Of a stretch of DNA of 59,096 bases, positions 51,447 through 59,096 are shown piece after piece. The notes below the pieces were generated by a model. The model was not told where the DNA came from. It did not search any database and saw only the letters and a list, made by a program, of their open reading frames with translations. Position 1 is the stretch's first letter. Each line of letters opens with the position of its first letter. The translations under genes and the position numbers were made by a program. Where the stretch lies: positions 1 through 59,096 of the forward strand of contig JANXML010000019.1 in NCBI GenBank assembly GCA_025354645.1, read 5' to 3'. The DNA comes from Arcicella sp. (GTDB lineage: Bacteria > Bacteroidota > Bacteroidia > Cytophagales > Spirosomataceae).

Positions 51447-54400
51447 ATGACAGAAGATAAAATGATGCGTTTGAGCCTTGTGGCAAAGCAAATTGGCGTG
51501 GGTACCTCAACCATCGTGCAAAAGCTTTCTGTGCAGGGTCATAAGGTAGAGAACAATCCTAACGCTAAATTAAATTTTGAACAACTGAAAATCGTTGCCA
51601 AAGAGTTTGGAGCAAGCGGTCTTTTGCAAGAATCCACTTCTACCACTCAAAAGGTATCAGAAGAGGAAGTTTTTGTTCCTGTAAAGAGACAGGATGAAGA
51701 CTATATGCCTTTGTATTCACGTAACACACCAAAAACTGAGCCAATTGCAGTTGTCACAGAATCTCCAAAAGTTGAAAAGGCAGTAGAACCTGAAAAAAAT
51801 GAAGCGAAAGCAGAGGTTTCATTTAAGGTATTGGGTAAAATGGAATTAGATGCCAAAGGCAATGTTATTCCAGTGAGACCAGCAGTAGTTGAAGTACCAA
51901 AAAAAGCCGTTGAGCCTGTGAAGGTTGAAGAGGTTAAACCAATAATAGCAGTAATGGTTGAACAACCAAAAGCCGTTGAGCCTGTGAAGGTTGAAGAGGT
52001 AAAACCAGTAGTGCTTGAAGTACCAAAAGCCGTTGAGCCTGTGAAGGTTGAAGAGGCAAAACCAGTGATTATGGAACAACAACCAAAAGCCATTGAATCT
52101 GTGAAAATTGAGGAAGTAAAACCAGTAGTAGTGCCTGTGGCTATAACGCCCAAGCCTGTTGTTGTTGCTCCAAAAGTTCAATTGAATCAGCAAAATAACC
52201 AAAATCAACCACGTCAACAAGGTGGAGGTCAGGGAAATAATAATCAGAACCAAAACAGACAGCAAGGTGGGGGACAAGGAAACAATACCCAAAACCAAAA
52301 TAGACAGCAAGGTGGAGGTCAGGGAAATAATACCCAAAATCAGAATAGACAGCAAGGTGTTGGAGGTCAAGGAAATAATAATCCAAGACAACAAGCGAGA
52401 GATAATCAACCGATAAGACCACAAGGAACGGCGAACCAAGTGCTTCCAAGCAGACCAGCCATTGGTACACCTATTGGAGTTGGTAGTATTCAAAATAATC
52501 AAAAGCCCGCTCAACCTGTTGATAATAAAGTTCAGAAATTGGGGCGTAATGATGCCATTCCTGAGGATACTTCAGCAGTTGAATTAATTGAAGCAAAAGG
52601 CGAGCAATTACGTGGATTGAAGGTTCTGGGTAAAATTGAATTACCCGTTGAAACGCCACGTGGAGGAAATAATCGTAATAACAATAATAGTAACAATAAG
52701 AAAAAACGGAAACGTATTGATAAACCTGGTGGAGCAAAAGTTACGGAAACAGAAATTCGTAATGAAAGAGGTGTGCCACGTCCGAAAAAAGACGGAGTTC
52801 CAATAGATCCAAATGCTCCAAAAGTACCAGTTACTACTGGAACTGGTACTAATACGAGGACTACAACCCCAGGACAAGGTGGTAATAATAATAATCACAG
52901 AACAGGAAACAGTCCGAATTATAAAGGAAATCGTAATAATAACAATACAACTACAACGCCTGGTGCAAAACCTGTACCGAAAGGAGAAGTAACTGAAAAG
53001 CAAATTCAAGACCAAATTAAGGCAACAATGGCTCGTCTGCAAGGACAGTCAAATAAGTCGAATTTTGGGGCGAAAGAGCGTCGTGAGAAACGTAAATTCC
53101 GTGCAGATAGAAACGAACAGAGACAATTAGCGGAAGATGAAGAAGCAAAAGTATTAAAGGTAACTGAATATATTTCAGCATCTGAATTAGCTTCGATGAT
53201 GGATGTATCAATAAATGAAGTCATCTCATCATGTATGAGTTTGGGGATGTTTATTTCGATAAATCAACGTCTTGAAGCCGATGTAATTGCTTTAATTACA
53301 GAAGAATTTGGTTTTGAAGTACAATTTGTATCAGCCGAAGAAGAGATTGATTCATCCGTTCCAGAAGAAGTAGATTCTCCTGAAGATTTATTGCCAAGAG
53401 CCCCAATTGTAACGATTATGGGTCACGTAGATCATGGTAAAACATCTTTACTTGATTATATACGTCGTGCTAAAGTGGCAGCAGGTGAAGCAGGTGGTAT
53501 TACTCAACATATTGGAGCATACTCTGTGAAACAAGACGATGGTAGAAGAGTAACGTTCTTGGATACTCCTGGTCACGAGGCATTTACTGCCATGCGTGCA
53601 AGGGGTGCGAAAGTTACAGACGTTGCCATTATTGTAATTGCGGCTGATGATGCCGTGATGCCACAAACGGAAGAAGCCATTAACCATGCAATGGTTGCGG
53701 GTGTACCAATTGTGTTTGCTTTCTCGAAAGTTGATAAACCAGGAGCAAATACCGAGAAAATTCGGGAACAATTATCTATCAAAAATATTCTTGTTGAAGA
53801 ATGGGGTGGTAAATATCAAACGCAAGAGATTTCTTCTAAATCAGGTGCGGGAGTTAATGAATTACTAGAAAAAGTATTGCTTGAAGCAGAAATGTTAGAC
53901 TTGAAAGCCAATGCCAATAAACGTGCCATTGGTACGGTTGTAGAGGCTTCGTTGGATAAAGGTCGTGGATACGTTGCCAATATTTTGGTGCAAGCAGGAA
54001 CGTTGAAAGTAGGAGATATGATGCTCGCAGGAGCCCACTACGGACGTGTGAAAGCCATGTTTGATTATCGTGGAAATAAATTAAAAGAAGCAGGGCCATC
54101 AATTCCAGTACAGGTATTAGGTTTGGGTGGAGCTCCAGCAGCGGGTGATAAATTGAGTGTAATGGAAAATGAGCGTGATGCTCGTGAAATTGCTAACAAA
54201 CGTGAGCAAATTATCCGTGAGCAATCATTGCGTACTCGTAAGCATATTACACTTGAAGAGATTGGTCGTCGTAAGGCAATTGGTACTTTCAAGGAATTGA
54301 ATGTAATTGTGAAAGGAGACGTGGATGGTTCAGTAGAAGCCTTATCGGATTCATTATTGAAATTATCAACCGAAGAAGTACAAGTAAGAATTATCCACAA

Positions 54401-54902
54401 AGGTGTTGGACAAGTTTCAGAATCAGACGTATTATTAGCTTCGGCTTCCGATGCGGTGATTGTGGCGTTCCAAGTTCGTCCAAGTACAAATGCACGTCGT
54501 TTGGCAGAAAATGAGCAAATTGAAATCCGTACTTATTCAATTATTTACCAAGCAATTGATGATGTTCGTGATGCAATGGAAGGCTTATTAGCTCCTAAAT
54601 TTGAGGAAGTAATTACAGCAAATATTGAAGTTCGTGATGTCTTCAAGATTACGAAAGTAGGAACAGTTGCAGGGGCGTATGTATTGGATGGAACGGTGAA
54701 GAGAGCTCACAAAATTCGTGTTATTCGTGATTTCGTGGTAATTCACGAAGGAGAAATTTCAGCCTTGAAACGTTTCAAAGACGATGTTGCTGAAGTTAAA
54801 TTTGGATATGAATGTGGTCTATCAATCAAAAACTTCAACGACCTTGAAGTAAGTGATGTGATTGAATGTTACGAATTAAAAGAATTGAAACGTACTTTAT
54901 AA
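51447..54902 (+). CDS. infB: Translation initiation factor IF-2
   Basis: 1151 aa. N-terminal IF-2N-type start ([20 protein letters not shown]), then a ~450-residue low-complexity linker with [13 protein letters not shown] repeats and [10 protein letters not shown] blocks, unusually long even for Bacteroidota. The GTPase core begins near residue 650: GHVDHGKT (about 658), DTPGHEAF (about 705), [10 protein letters not shown], then [12 protein letters not shown]. Domain II and the C-terminal fMet-tRNA-binding domain ([20 protein letters not shown]) close it. Brings initiator tRNA to the 30S subunit. Confidence 0.98.
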   Translation: MTEDKMMRLSLVAKQIGVGTSTIVQKLSVQGHKVENNPNAKLNFEQLKIVAKEFGASGLLQESTSTTQKVSEEEVFVPVKRQDEDYMPLYSRNTPKTEPIAVVTESPKVEKAVEPEKNEAKAEVSFKVLGKMELDAKGNVIPVRPAVVEVPKKAVEPVKVEEVKPIIAVMVEQPKAVEPVKVEEVKPVVLEVPKAVEPVKVEEAKPVIMEQQPKAIESVKIEEVKPVVVPVAITPKPVVVAPKVQLNQQNNQNQPRQQGGGQGNNNQNQNRQQGGGQGNNTQNQNRQQGGGQGNNTQNQNRQQGVGGQGNNNPRQQARDNQPIRPQGTANQVLPSRPAIGTPIGVGSIQNNQKPAQPVDNKVQKLGRNDAIPEDTSAVELIEAKGEQLRGLKVLGKIELPVETPRGGNNRNNNNSNNKKKRKRIDKPGGAKVTETEIRNERGVPRPKKDGVPIDPNAPKVPVTTGTGTNTRTTTPGQGGNNNNHRTGNSPNYKGNRNNNNTTTTPGAKPVPKGEVTEKQIQDQIKATMARLQGQSNKSNFGAKERREKRKFRADRNEQRQLAEDEEAKVLKVTEYISASELASMMDVSINEVISSCMSLGMFISINQRLEADVIALITEEFGFEVQFVSAEEEIDSSVPEEVDSPEDLLPRAPIVTIMGHVDHGKTSLLDYIRRAKVAAGEAGGITQHIGAYSVKQDDGRRVTFLDTPGHEAFTAMRARGAKVTDVAIIVIAADDAVMPQTEEAINHAMVAGVPIVFAFSKVDKPGANTEKIREQLSIKNILVEEWGGKYQTQEISSKSGAGVNELLEKVLLEAEMLDLKANANKRAIGTVVEASLDKGRGYVANILVQAGTLKVGDMMLAGAHYGRVKAMFDYRGNKLKEAGPSIPVQVLGLGGAPAAGDKLSVMENERDAREIANKREQIIREQSLRTRKHITLEEIGRRKAIGTFKELNVIVKGDVDGSVEALSDSLLKLSTEEVQVRIIHKGVGQVSESDVLLASASDAVIVAFQVRPSTNARRLAENEQIEIRTYSIIYQAIDDVRDAMEGLLAPKFEEVITANIEVRDVFKITKVGTVAGAYVLDGTVKRAHKIRVIRDFVVIHEGEISALKRFKDDVAEVKFGYECGLSIKNFNDLEVSDVIECYELKELKRTL

Positions 54903-54923
54903 GAAGTGGTTTCTTTATATAGA

Positions 54924-54959
54924 AAAAGGGTTTCTGATTGATTTCAGAAGCCCTTTTTG
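54924..54959 (+). terminator. Terminator of the rimP-nusA-infB operon
   Basis: AAAAAGGGTTTCTGA pairs with TTCAGAAGCCCTTTTT (one internal mismatch), ending in a T-run; begins 22 bp after the infB stop. Confidence 0.88.
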
Positions 54960-54978
54960 TTTTGGTAAGTATTTAATA

Positions 54979-56142
54979 TTACTTCAAAGCCTCCCCCTCC
55001 AAAACCCGCTTCTTTTCTAACAAACCTGTTTCTTCCTTAGTAAAATGATTTTCAAGATTGATAAAATCTCCTGTTTGAAAAATATATCGTTGGTCGTTTT
55101 GTTGGGTTGATAACTGGCTTGCCAATTGCTGAACTTTATTGGCTAATTGCTCAATAAATGCTTGTAATTCGTCCATTCCCACGTCCGTGAAGTCTATATT
55201 GCCGAAGGAAATACCTAATTTGAGTTCGTTTAAAATCTCTTGCAGGGCTGACACATTATTTTGGTCGTAGGCGGCTTTTAGTTTTATGAATACTTGGTGG
55301 GCTTTTTCTTTAAATTCTTCCTTTACCAATGGACTATCTGGGTGGCAAAGTTTTACGGCTTCTCGGTATAATTGTTTTAAAGTTTCTTGTAAAGTCGTAT
55401 CATTTCCTTTTTCAATCGTCTGATTATCTTCTTCAATAGCCGAATGAAACGACTCCCAGCGTTGTTGGGCTTCTTGCTCCTGGCGTTTACTCTCTGGCTT
55501 TTCCGTCAATTTGGCTTTACGTTCAAGAATAATTTTTTGTAACCACAAAATCTCTCCGATAATGGTTTGAAATCGAACTCGGTAGGAGGCTTCGTATAGT
55601 TGAATATGTTTCTCAACTCCCGCTAATGCTGTCTCTAACCAACTAATTTGAGCATTGTATAATTTGATTTGATTTTGAAGTGATTGCATTAAGGGCGACA
55701 AAATCATGCCTTCCTTTTCGTTAAGTGTACCCGTGAGTAATTCAAACTGGATTAAAAAATCATCAATTGCCTCTTGATTATCAGTCAACATAATGGATTC
55801 GCTGTTTTTATGGAATCCGTTGTAGGTATAATTTGCTGAACCCGTCAGTAAAGTAGCGTTATCAATAATGCAAAATTTGTGGTGCATAAATGCTTTATCC
55901 GCCACAATGAGTTTACCGCCTGTCTGTTTAAACCCATTAAAATCCAAAGAATAAGATTCATCAAAATTCTTGGAATCATTGGAAAGTACAAGTACCACTC
56001 GCACGCCAGCTTTGCGTTTGAAAACGAGTAGATTCAGGATGTCTTGGTCGGTAAACCATGCTACCGCTATCTGAATACTTGACGATGCCGTTTGTATTTG
56101 TTCAAGTACGAGTGGTTTTAGTCCTTTAAAATGTGCTTTCAT
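54979..56142 (-). CDS. Phospholipase-D-type nuclease fused to a J-domain
   Basis: 387 aa, no signal peptide. Residues 1-135 form a PLDc_2 domain with one HKD motif (MHHKFCIIDNATLLTGSANYT: His87, Lys89, Asp94, Ser102, Asn104). A coiled-coil follows (about 150-245), then a J-domain-like segment (about 252-310) with the diagnostic HPD at 267-269 (YREAVKLCHPDSP). Single-HKD proteins work as dimers and include DNA nucleases. A J-domain would recruit Hsp70. It overlaps the PP2C gene by 4 bp. I know of no described system with this fusion; the roles are inferred. Confidence 0.82.
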   Translation of the reverse strand: MKAHFKGLKPLVLEQIQTASSSIQIAVAWFTDQDILNLLVFKRKAGVRVVLVLSNDSKNFDESYSLDFNGFKQTGGKLIVADKAFMHHKFCIIDNATLLTGSANYTYNGFHKNSESIMLTDNQEAIDDFLIQFELLTGTLNEKEGMILSPLMQSLQNQIKLYNAQISWLETALAGVEKHIQLYEASYRVRFQTIIGEILWLQKIILERKAKLTEKPESKRQEQEAQQRWESFHSAIEEDNQTIEKGNDTTLQETLKQLYREAVKLCHPDSPLVKEEFKEKAHQVFIKLKAAYDQNNVSALQEILNELKLGISFGNIDFTDVGMDELQAFIEQLANKVQQLASQLSTQQNDQRYIFQTGDFINLENHFTKEETGLLEKKRVLEGEALK

Positions 56143-56843
56143 GGTTGTATGATAATGAGGCTATAATCATCTTCTTCGATGCCTGTATTGTTTTTGATGT
56201 ATTGCCAAAAGGTTTCTTCACTTTTGAGGGCTTTGGAAATGGTTTTCAAAAAAGCTTTAAAACCCTTCGGATTATTTTGGTAGTGTTCTAAAATATGCTT
56301 GCTGATGGCATCGGTTGCTAATAAACAAATAACTTTATCTTTGGGAATTGTACCCGACCGAAAACCTAATTCATTGGGAAACACCGACCAATTGAGTAAA
56401 TGCGTACCTCCTGAAAGTTCTTCGGGTTTTTGAAAAGGGTAACTTTCTAAGTGATTATTGGCATAAAAAAACACGTGACTATCTCCAAAAGTAAGCCAGT
56501 GAAATTCATTTTCTGTTTGCCAAACCACCACTAACGTACTGGCACTGCCTTCTTGATAAAAACGTTTGAGTTGGAAAACGTCCTGTTGCATTAATGGCTC
56601 ATATTGTTGCACAAAAGCCTCCGTTTGTGGTTCTAACCAAGTAATAAATTCCTCAAAAGTATGAATGGGAGCGTCTGGTAGATGTTTTAGTAAAAATTCC
56701 GCCCACTCGCCACACAAAATACCTGTACCGCCCGCACCATCCGCTAATGCTTGTATATGAGGATTATCTACCCAAATACGGTCTTCGTTTGGGAGGGGTG
56801 ATTGACTATTGTGAGTTTTGGAAATGGTTTGGGATTTTGTCAC
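56139..56843 (-). CDS. PP2C-family Ser/Thr phosphatase
   Basis: 234 aa with all PP2C motifs: PLPNEDRIWV (Asp), ALADGAGG (Asp-Gly), STLVVVWQ, FGDSHVFF, LLATDAISKHI and EEDDYSLII (metal Asp). Active site complete. The stop overlaps the start of the PLD-J gene (ATGA), so the two are translationally coupled and expected in stoichiometric relation. No Ser/Thr kinase is seen in the window, so the substrate phospho-protein is unknown. Confidence 0.88.
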   Translation of the reverse strand: MTKSQTISKTHNSQSPLPNEDRIWVDNPHIQALADGAGGTGILCGEWAEFLLKHLPDAPIHTFEEFITWLEPQTEAFVQQYEPLMQQDVFQLKRFYQEGSASTLVVVWQTENEFHWLTFGDSHVFFYANNHLESYPFQKPEELSGGTHLLNWSVFPNELGFRSGTIPKDKVICLLATDAISKHILEHYQNNPKGFKAFLKTISKALKSEETFWQYIKNNTGIEEDDYSLIIIQP

Positions 56844-56872
56844 TGAGGTTGATTTCGGAGTAAAATTAATGC

Positions 56873-57250
56873 CTATGCAAAAGTAACTTGTGCCAATTCA
56901 TTTCCTACTTTATGAATGGCATCTTGCAATTTTAACACTTGTGCTTTACTTGCCGTTTTACTACCCGCTACATAATGCCTTAACAAACTTGCATTAAGAC
57001 CCGCATATTTGGCAATTTCTGATATTTTTAGGTACCCAAAATTTTCAAAAAATGCACTTAAATCATAGCTAATCTCAAAATTGATTGCATTAGGCTCTAA
57101 ATCATGAAAATCAGCCAACAATGTTTTCATTTTTATTTGAAGTTCTTCCGTATTTCCAGCACTTTCTGCCAATAAATTATCATCATACGTTATTCTACCC
57201 CAAACCATTCCGTCTTTGGCACTTTCAATGATTAATTTAATATTTTCCAT
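56873..57250 (-). CDS. hicB: HicB-family antitoxin
   Basis: 125 aa: degenerate RNase-H-like domain (KLIIESAKDGMVWGRITYDD) and a C-terminal HTH (ISEIAKYAGLNASLLRHYVA). It lies 24 bp downstream of the remnant of hicA. As an orphan it may still act as a DNA-binding repressor. Confidence 0.82.
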   Translation of the reverse strand: MENIKLIIESAKDGMVWGRITYDDNLLAESAGNTEELQIKMKTLLADFHDLEPNAINFEISYDLSAFFENFGYLKISEIAKYAGLNASLLRHYVAGSKTASKAQVLKLQDAIHKVGNELAQVTFA

Positions 57251-57273
57251 TTTTTTTATTTTTAATTGCAGGG

Positions 57274-57438
57274 TTATTTTAAACCTGCCTGTTTCAAGAT
57301 ACTGTTTAGTGTGCCTTTCGGAATATCACCACCGTGGATTGGTACGGTTACTTTTCCTTATTTGATTTCATGGATAAGTTGCAAATGACTTCCTTTTTGT
57401 GTTTTATCGAACTAACCATCATCATAGAATGGTATAAG
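57274..57438 (-). pseudogene. hicA: HicA toxin remnant with two internal stops
   Basis: The frame reads YDDG-stop-FDKTQKGSHLQLIHEIK-stop-GKVTVPIHGGDIPKGTLNSI-LKQAGLK, ending at TAA 57274-57276. TAG at 57412-57414 stands where HicA has Trp, TAA at 57358-57360 where Gln or a similar residue is expected. The GSH catalytic region and DIPKGTLNSILKQAGLK end are diagnostic. No start codon remains. It precedes hicB. Confidence 0.87.
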
Positions 57439-57621
57439 TTTTATTATCTGAGGTGATTATGCTATCAAAATATGGGCATCAATGGCTGAAGGAAAATGAT
57501 TTAATGTTGGTTGATAATTATAAAATGCTATAACAATGCGAGCTTATTTTTTTTTTGATATTTTTTATGTCTAAATTCAAGCATTATTTTAAAAACAATA
57601 GTTTAAAACAAAATCAAAAAA

Positions 57622-57831
57622 ATGGAACAAAAATTTAAAGTTGTTAAGTATGAACCTTCTACAAGAACAGGAGCAACAACAACACAAGGACGAACTACTA
57701 TGACTACCCCTGAAAAGGTTTTAGAGACTTGCAAGGACGGATTTATGACAAAGCAAGAAGCTGAAAATTATAAAACAGCAATTTGGGAGCATAATCCTTT
57801 TGACCGTTTTAAGGTTGAGCCGTATTTCTAA
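57622..57831 (+). CDS. Small hypothetical protein
   Basis: 69 aa, hydrophilic (EQKFKVVKYEPSTRTGATTT, GFMTKQEAENYKTAIWEHNP). ATG 57622 has an A-rich upstream. No family recognised. Confidence 0.5.
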   Translation: MEQKFKVVKYEPSTRTGATTTQGRTTMTTPEKVLETCKDGFMTKQEAENYKTAIWEHNPFDRFKVEPYF

Positions 57832-57850
57832 ATAATTTATTTCTAATTTG

Positions 57851-58014
57851 GTAGAACAACTCTGTCTCACGTAGGGTAGCGTCTCGGCTATTCATTTTAC
57901 ATCAGAAACATAAGTATTTGATTGTCAATAATTTATGAATAAAATTTACTTAGTGAGTTGCTAACATAAGATGAATGGTGAGTAACCGTATCTACGGGTA
58001 GGGGAGTGTTCTAC
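57851..58014. repeat. Possible small element with imperfect terminal inverted repeats
   Basis: GTAGAACAACTC...CACGTAG (57851-57874) and CTACGGGTAGGGGAGTGTTC-TAC (57992-58014) are approximate reverse complements; an inner CCGTA-TC-TACGG hairpin is at 57986-57997. No reading frame. Could be a MITE or a structured RNA. Confidence 0.4.
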
Positions 58015-58029
58015 TGACTAAGGAAAAAT

Positions 58030-58827
58030 TCATACAATATGTCTGGTGAGAATATCAGAAACCGACTTAGAAATTTTATTTCTAAAATGTTCTGGATATA
58101 ACATTGATTTTTTATCTAAGTTTAAATTTTCTTCAATCCAAGTAAGATTCCTATTTAATAGATTTATTGTCATTGCTATTGCACCAAATTTGAATTTAAA
58201 AAGTAATGTATTTTCATCAATTTCTACAAATTTTAATTCACAATGCTTTTGTTTTAGTTCATATTTATCATTAAACCTTGGGACACTACAAAATTTTTGT
58301 ATTTCAAAGTCAGTAGTCAAAAAAGGATATGGATTATTATCTTTTACTGTTAGAAAATCTTTCAAATCTTTGAAGTCATACTTTTTAAACAGAGTTTTTT
58401 GAGAATGATAAAATGATTCAAGACCTATTTTTAACAGTAGTTTTGAAGTGGCTACTTCGCTTTTGTCGAATGAGGGAACTACTAAATATCCTATTTTAGT
58501 TGCAGGATTGAATTCAACCATGTTTTCTTTGTTTAATCCATTAACATTTATGTACTTTTTTCGAAAATTTTCATCTCCTTCAATTGTTAACTTCCTCACT
58601 TTTCCTTTCGCATTTTTGCCTTTCTTTGTTATGATTGCTAATCTTGCTCTTTCCATAACAAAAATAGATTCTGTTAGAGCTTTATCTTCAAACTTAGAAA
58701 ACCTACCATTACATATATCGCAAACTTCACCTTTTTTCATAACATATTTTTTGTTCCCAAATGATTCGGGAACAATATGTTCAATAGAATTAGCTTCGTT
58801 TTCTTCGTCACAAAAGATACATTTCAT
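58030..58827 (-). CDS. HNH endonuclease (HNH_5 type)
   Basis: 265 aa. N-terminal HNH domain with zinc cysteines C3/C6 (MKCIFCDEEN), EHIVPES (His17) and CDICNGRF (C36/C39, Asn40). The 200-residue C-terminal part is mixed alpha/beta and matches nothing I know. HNH_5 proteins occur in mobile elements and defence islands; the role is unproven. No signal peptide. Confidence 0.8.
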   Translation of the reverse strand: MKCIFCDEENEANSIEHIVPESFGNKKYVMKKGEVCDICNGRFSKFEDKALTESIFVMERARLAIITKKGKNAKGKVRKLTIEGDENFRKKYINVNGLNKENMVEFNPATKIGYLVVPSFDKSEVATSKLLLKIGLESFYHSQKTLFKKYDFKDLKDFLTVKDNNPYPFLTTDFEIQKFCSVPRFNDKYELKQKHCELKFVEIDENTLLFKFKFGAIAMTINLLNRNLTWIEENLNLDKKSMLYPEHFRNKISKSVSDILTRHIV

Positions 58828-59096
58828 AAAAATAAATTGTTGGTGATTAAATGTTGTTTAAGATTATTCCATAAACTAATGAATACCTATTACCATTTAG
58901 TTTATGATATTAGTCATACTTATTAATTAATTTATCAGCCACAAATGTTCAAAACAAAATCAGGTTGAACGCATTTAAAAATGCAATTTTGAGTTTAAAA
59001 TCAATGAATAGTACAATTTTATAACTGTAATTTTGCCAGAAATAATAAATTGATGAAAATTTGAATCTGGTTTTAGGTTTATGTTAACATAAATAC
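58828..59096. other. A/T-rich end of the window
   Basis: No reading frame of note. A plus-strand TAATTTTGC at 59028-59036 resembles a -7 box and could belong to a gene beyond the edge; no TTG is found at -33. Confidence 0.4.

Noticed and set aside
51701-52514. Minus-strand frames of 150 and 222 codons in infB
   Set aside because: They mirror the low-complexity linker of infB; composition is an artefact of KVEEVKP and Q/N repeats.

Overview
The window (about 59 kb, A+T-rich) is a chromosomal segment of a Bacteroidota bacterium, most likely a Cytophagales member. Signs of this are the Bacteroidota-type promoters (TTG, about 20 bp, TAATTTTGC) before the tRNA-Gln, rpmB and a toxin-antitoxin leader; BlaR1-like M56 peptidase with BlaI; several LytTR regulators; an infB with a very long Q/N/P-rich N-terminus; and a 3500-residue secreted repeat protein. 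The genus cannot be fixed from sequence alone.

Layout. 0-8 kb: serine hydrolase, membrane-anchored SGNH-like protein, gmhA, a LuxR-type regulator with a dead receiver pocket, a DCC thiol-oxidoreductase, a DUF2461 gene split by a 421-bp mobile element, fabD and tRNA-Gln. 8-14 kb: large YVTN-propeller/phosphoesterase, a decayed PIN toxin with intact antitoxin between duplicated upstream sequences, an RhlE-type helicase, a TPR/CBM48 protein. 14-24 kb: a LytS/LytTR two-component operon with a visible LytTR operator, a FabH-like synthase, a TPR histidine kinase split by one stop codon, a nuclease-like gene wedged between that kinase and its LytTR regulator, a Fic protein, a GNAT protein, an eRF1-like protein and a lone LytTR protein. 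24-36 kb: the giant repeat protein, a tail-collar protein and an intradiol-dioxygenase fold protein that has lost its HxH iron ligands. 36-37.8 kb: gene graveyard (cysC fragment, metallopeptidase-like fragment). 38-49 kb: M20 hydrolase, two coiled-coil lipoproteins, M56/BlaI, OM barrel, rpmB, EEP-family protein, tpiA, aspartyl protease-PDZ, a ParE-type TA pair and a second PIN TA pair. 49-55 kb: rimP-nusA-infB. 55-59 kb: PLD-J-domain protein with PP2C phosphatase, hicB with a dead hicA, HNH endonuclease.

Main points of interest. (1) A 421-bp transposable element (25-bp perfect inverted repeats, 8-bp target duplication) carries no transposase but a complete small transcription unit: a 56-residue one-helix protein and its own intrinsic terminator. 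Removing it restores a 217-codon DUF2461 gene in frame. (2) A one-gene segment encoding a PD-(D/E)XK-like protein lies between a kinase and its regulator, flanked by a perfect 17-bp direct repeat. (3) A predicted PLD nuclease fused to a J-domain overlaps a PP2C phosphatase, among TA and HNH genes. (4) A strong promoter is followed within about 20 bp by an intrinsic terminator upstream of a PIN TA pair and rimP-nusA-infB, an arrangement that could be a NusA-sensitive attenuator. (5) Many intergenic gaps hold long imperfect inverted repeats built of unrelated short words, and two TA modules have lost the toxin but kept the antitoxin.
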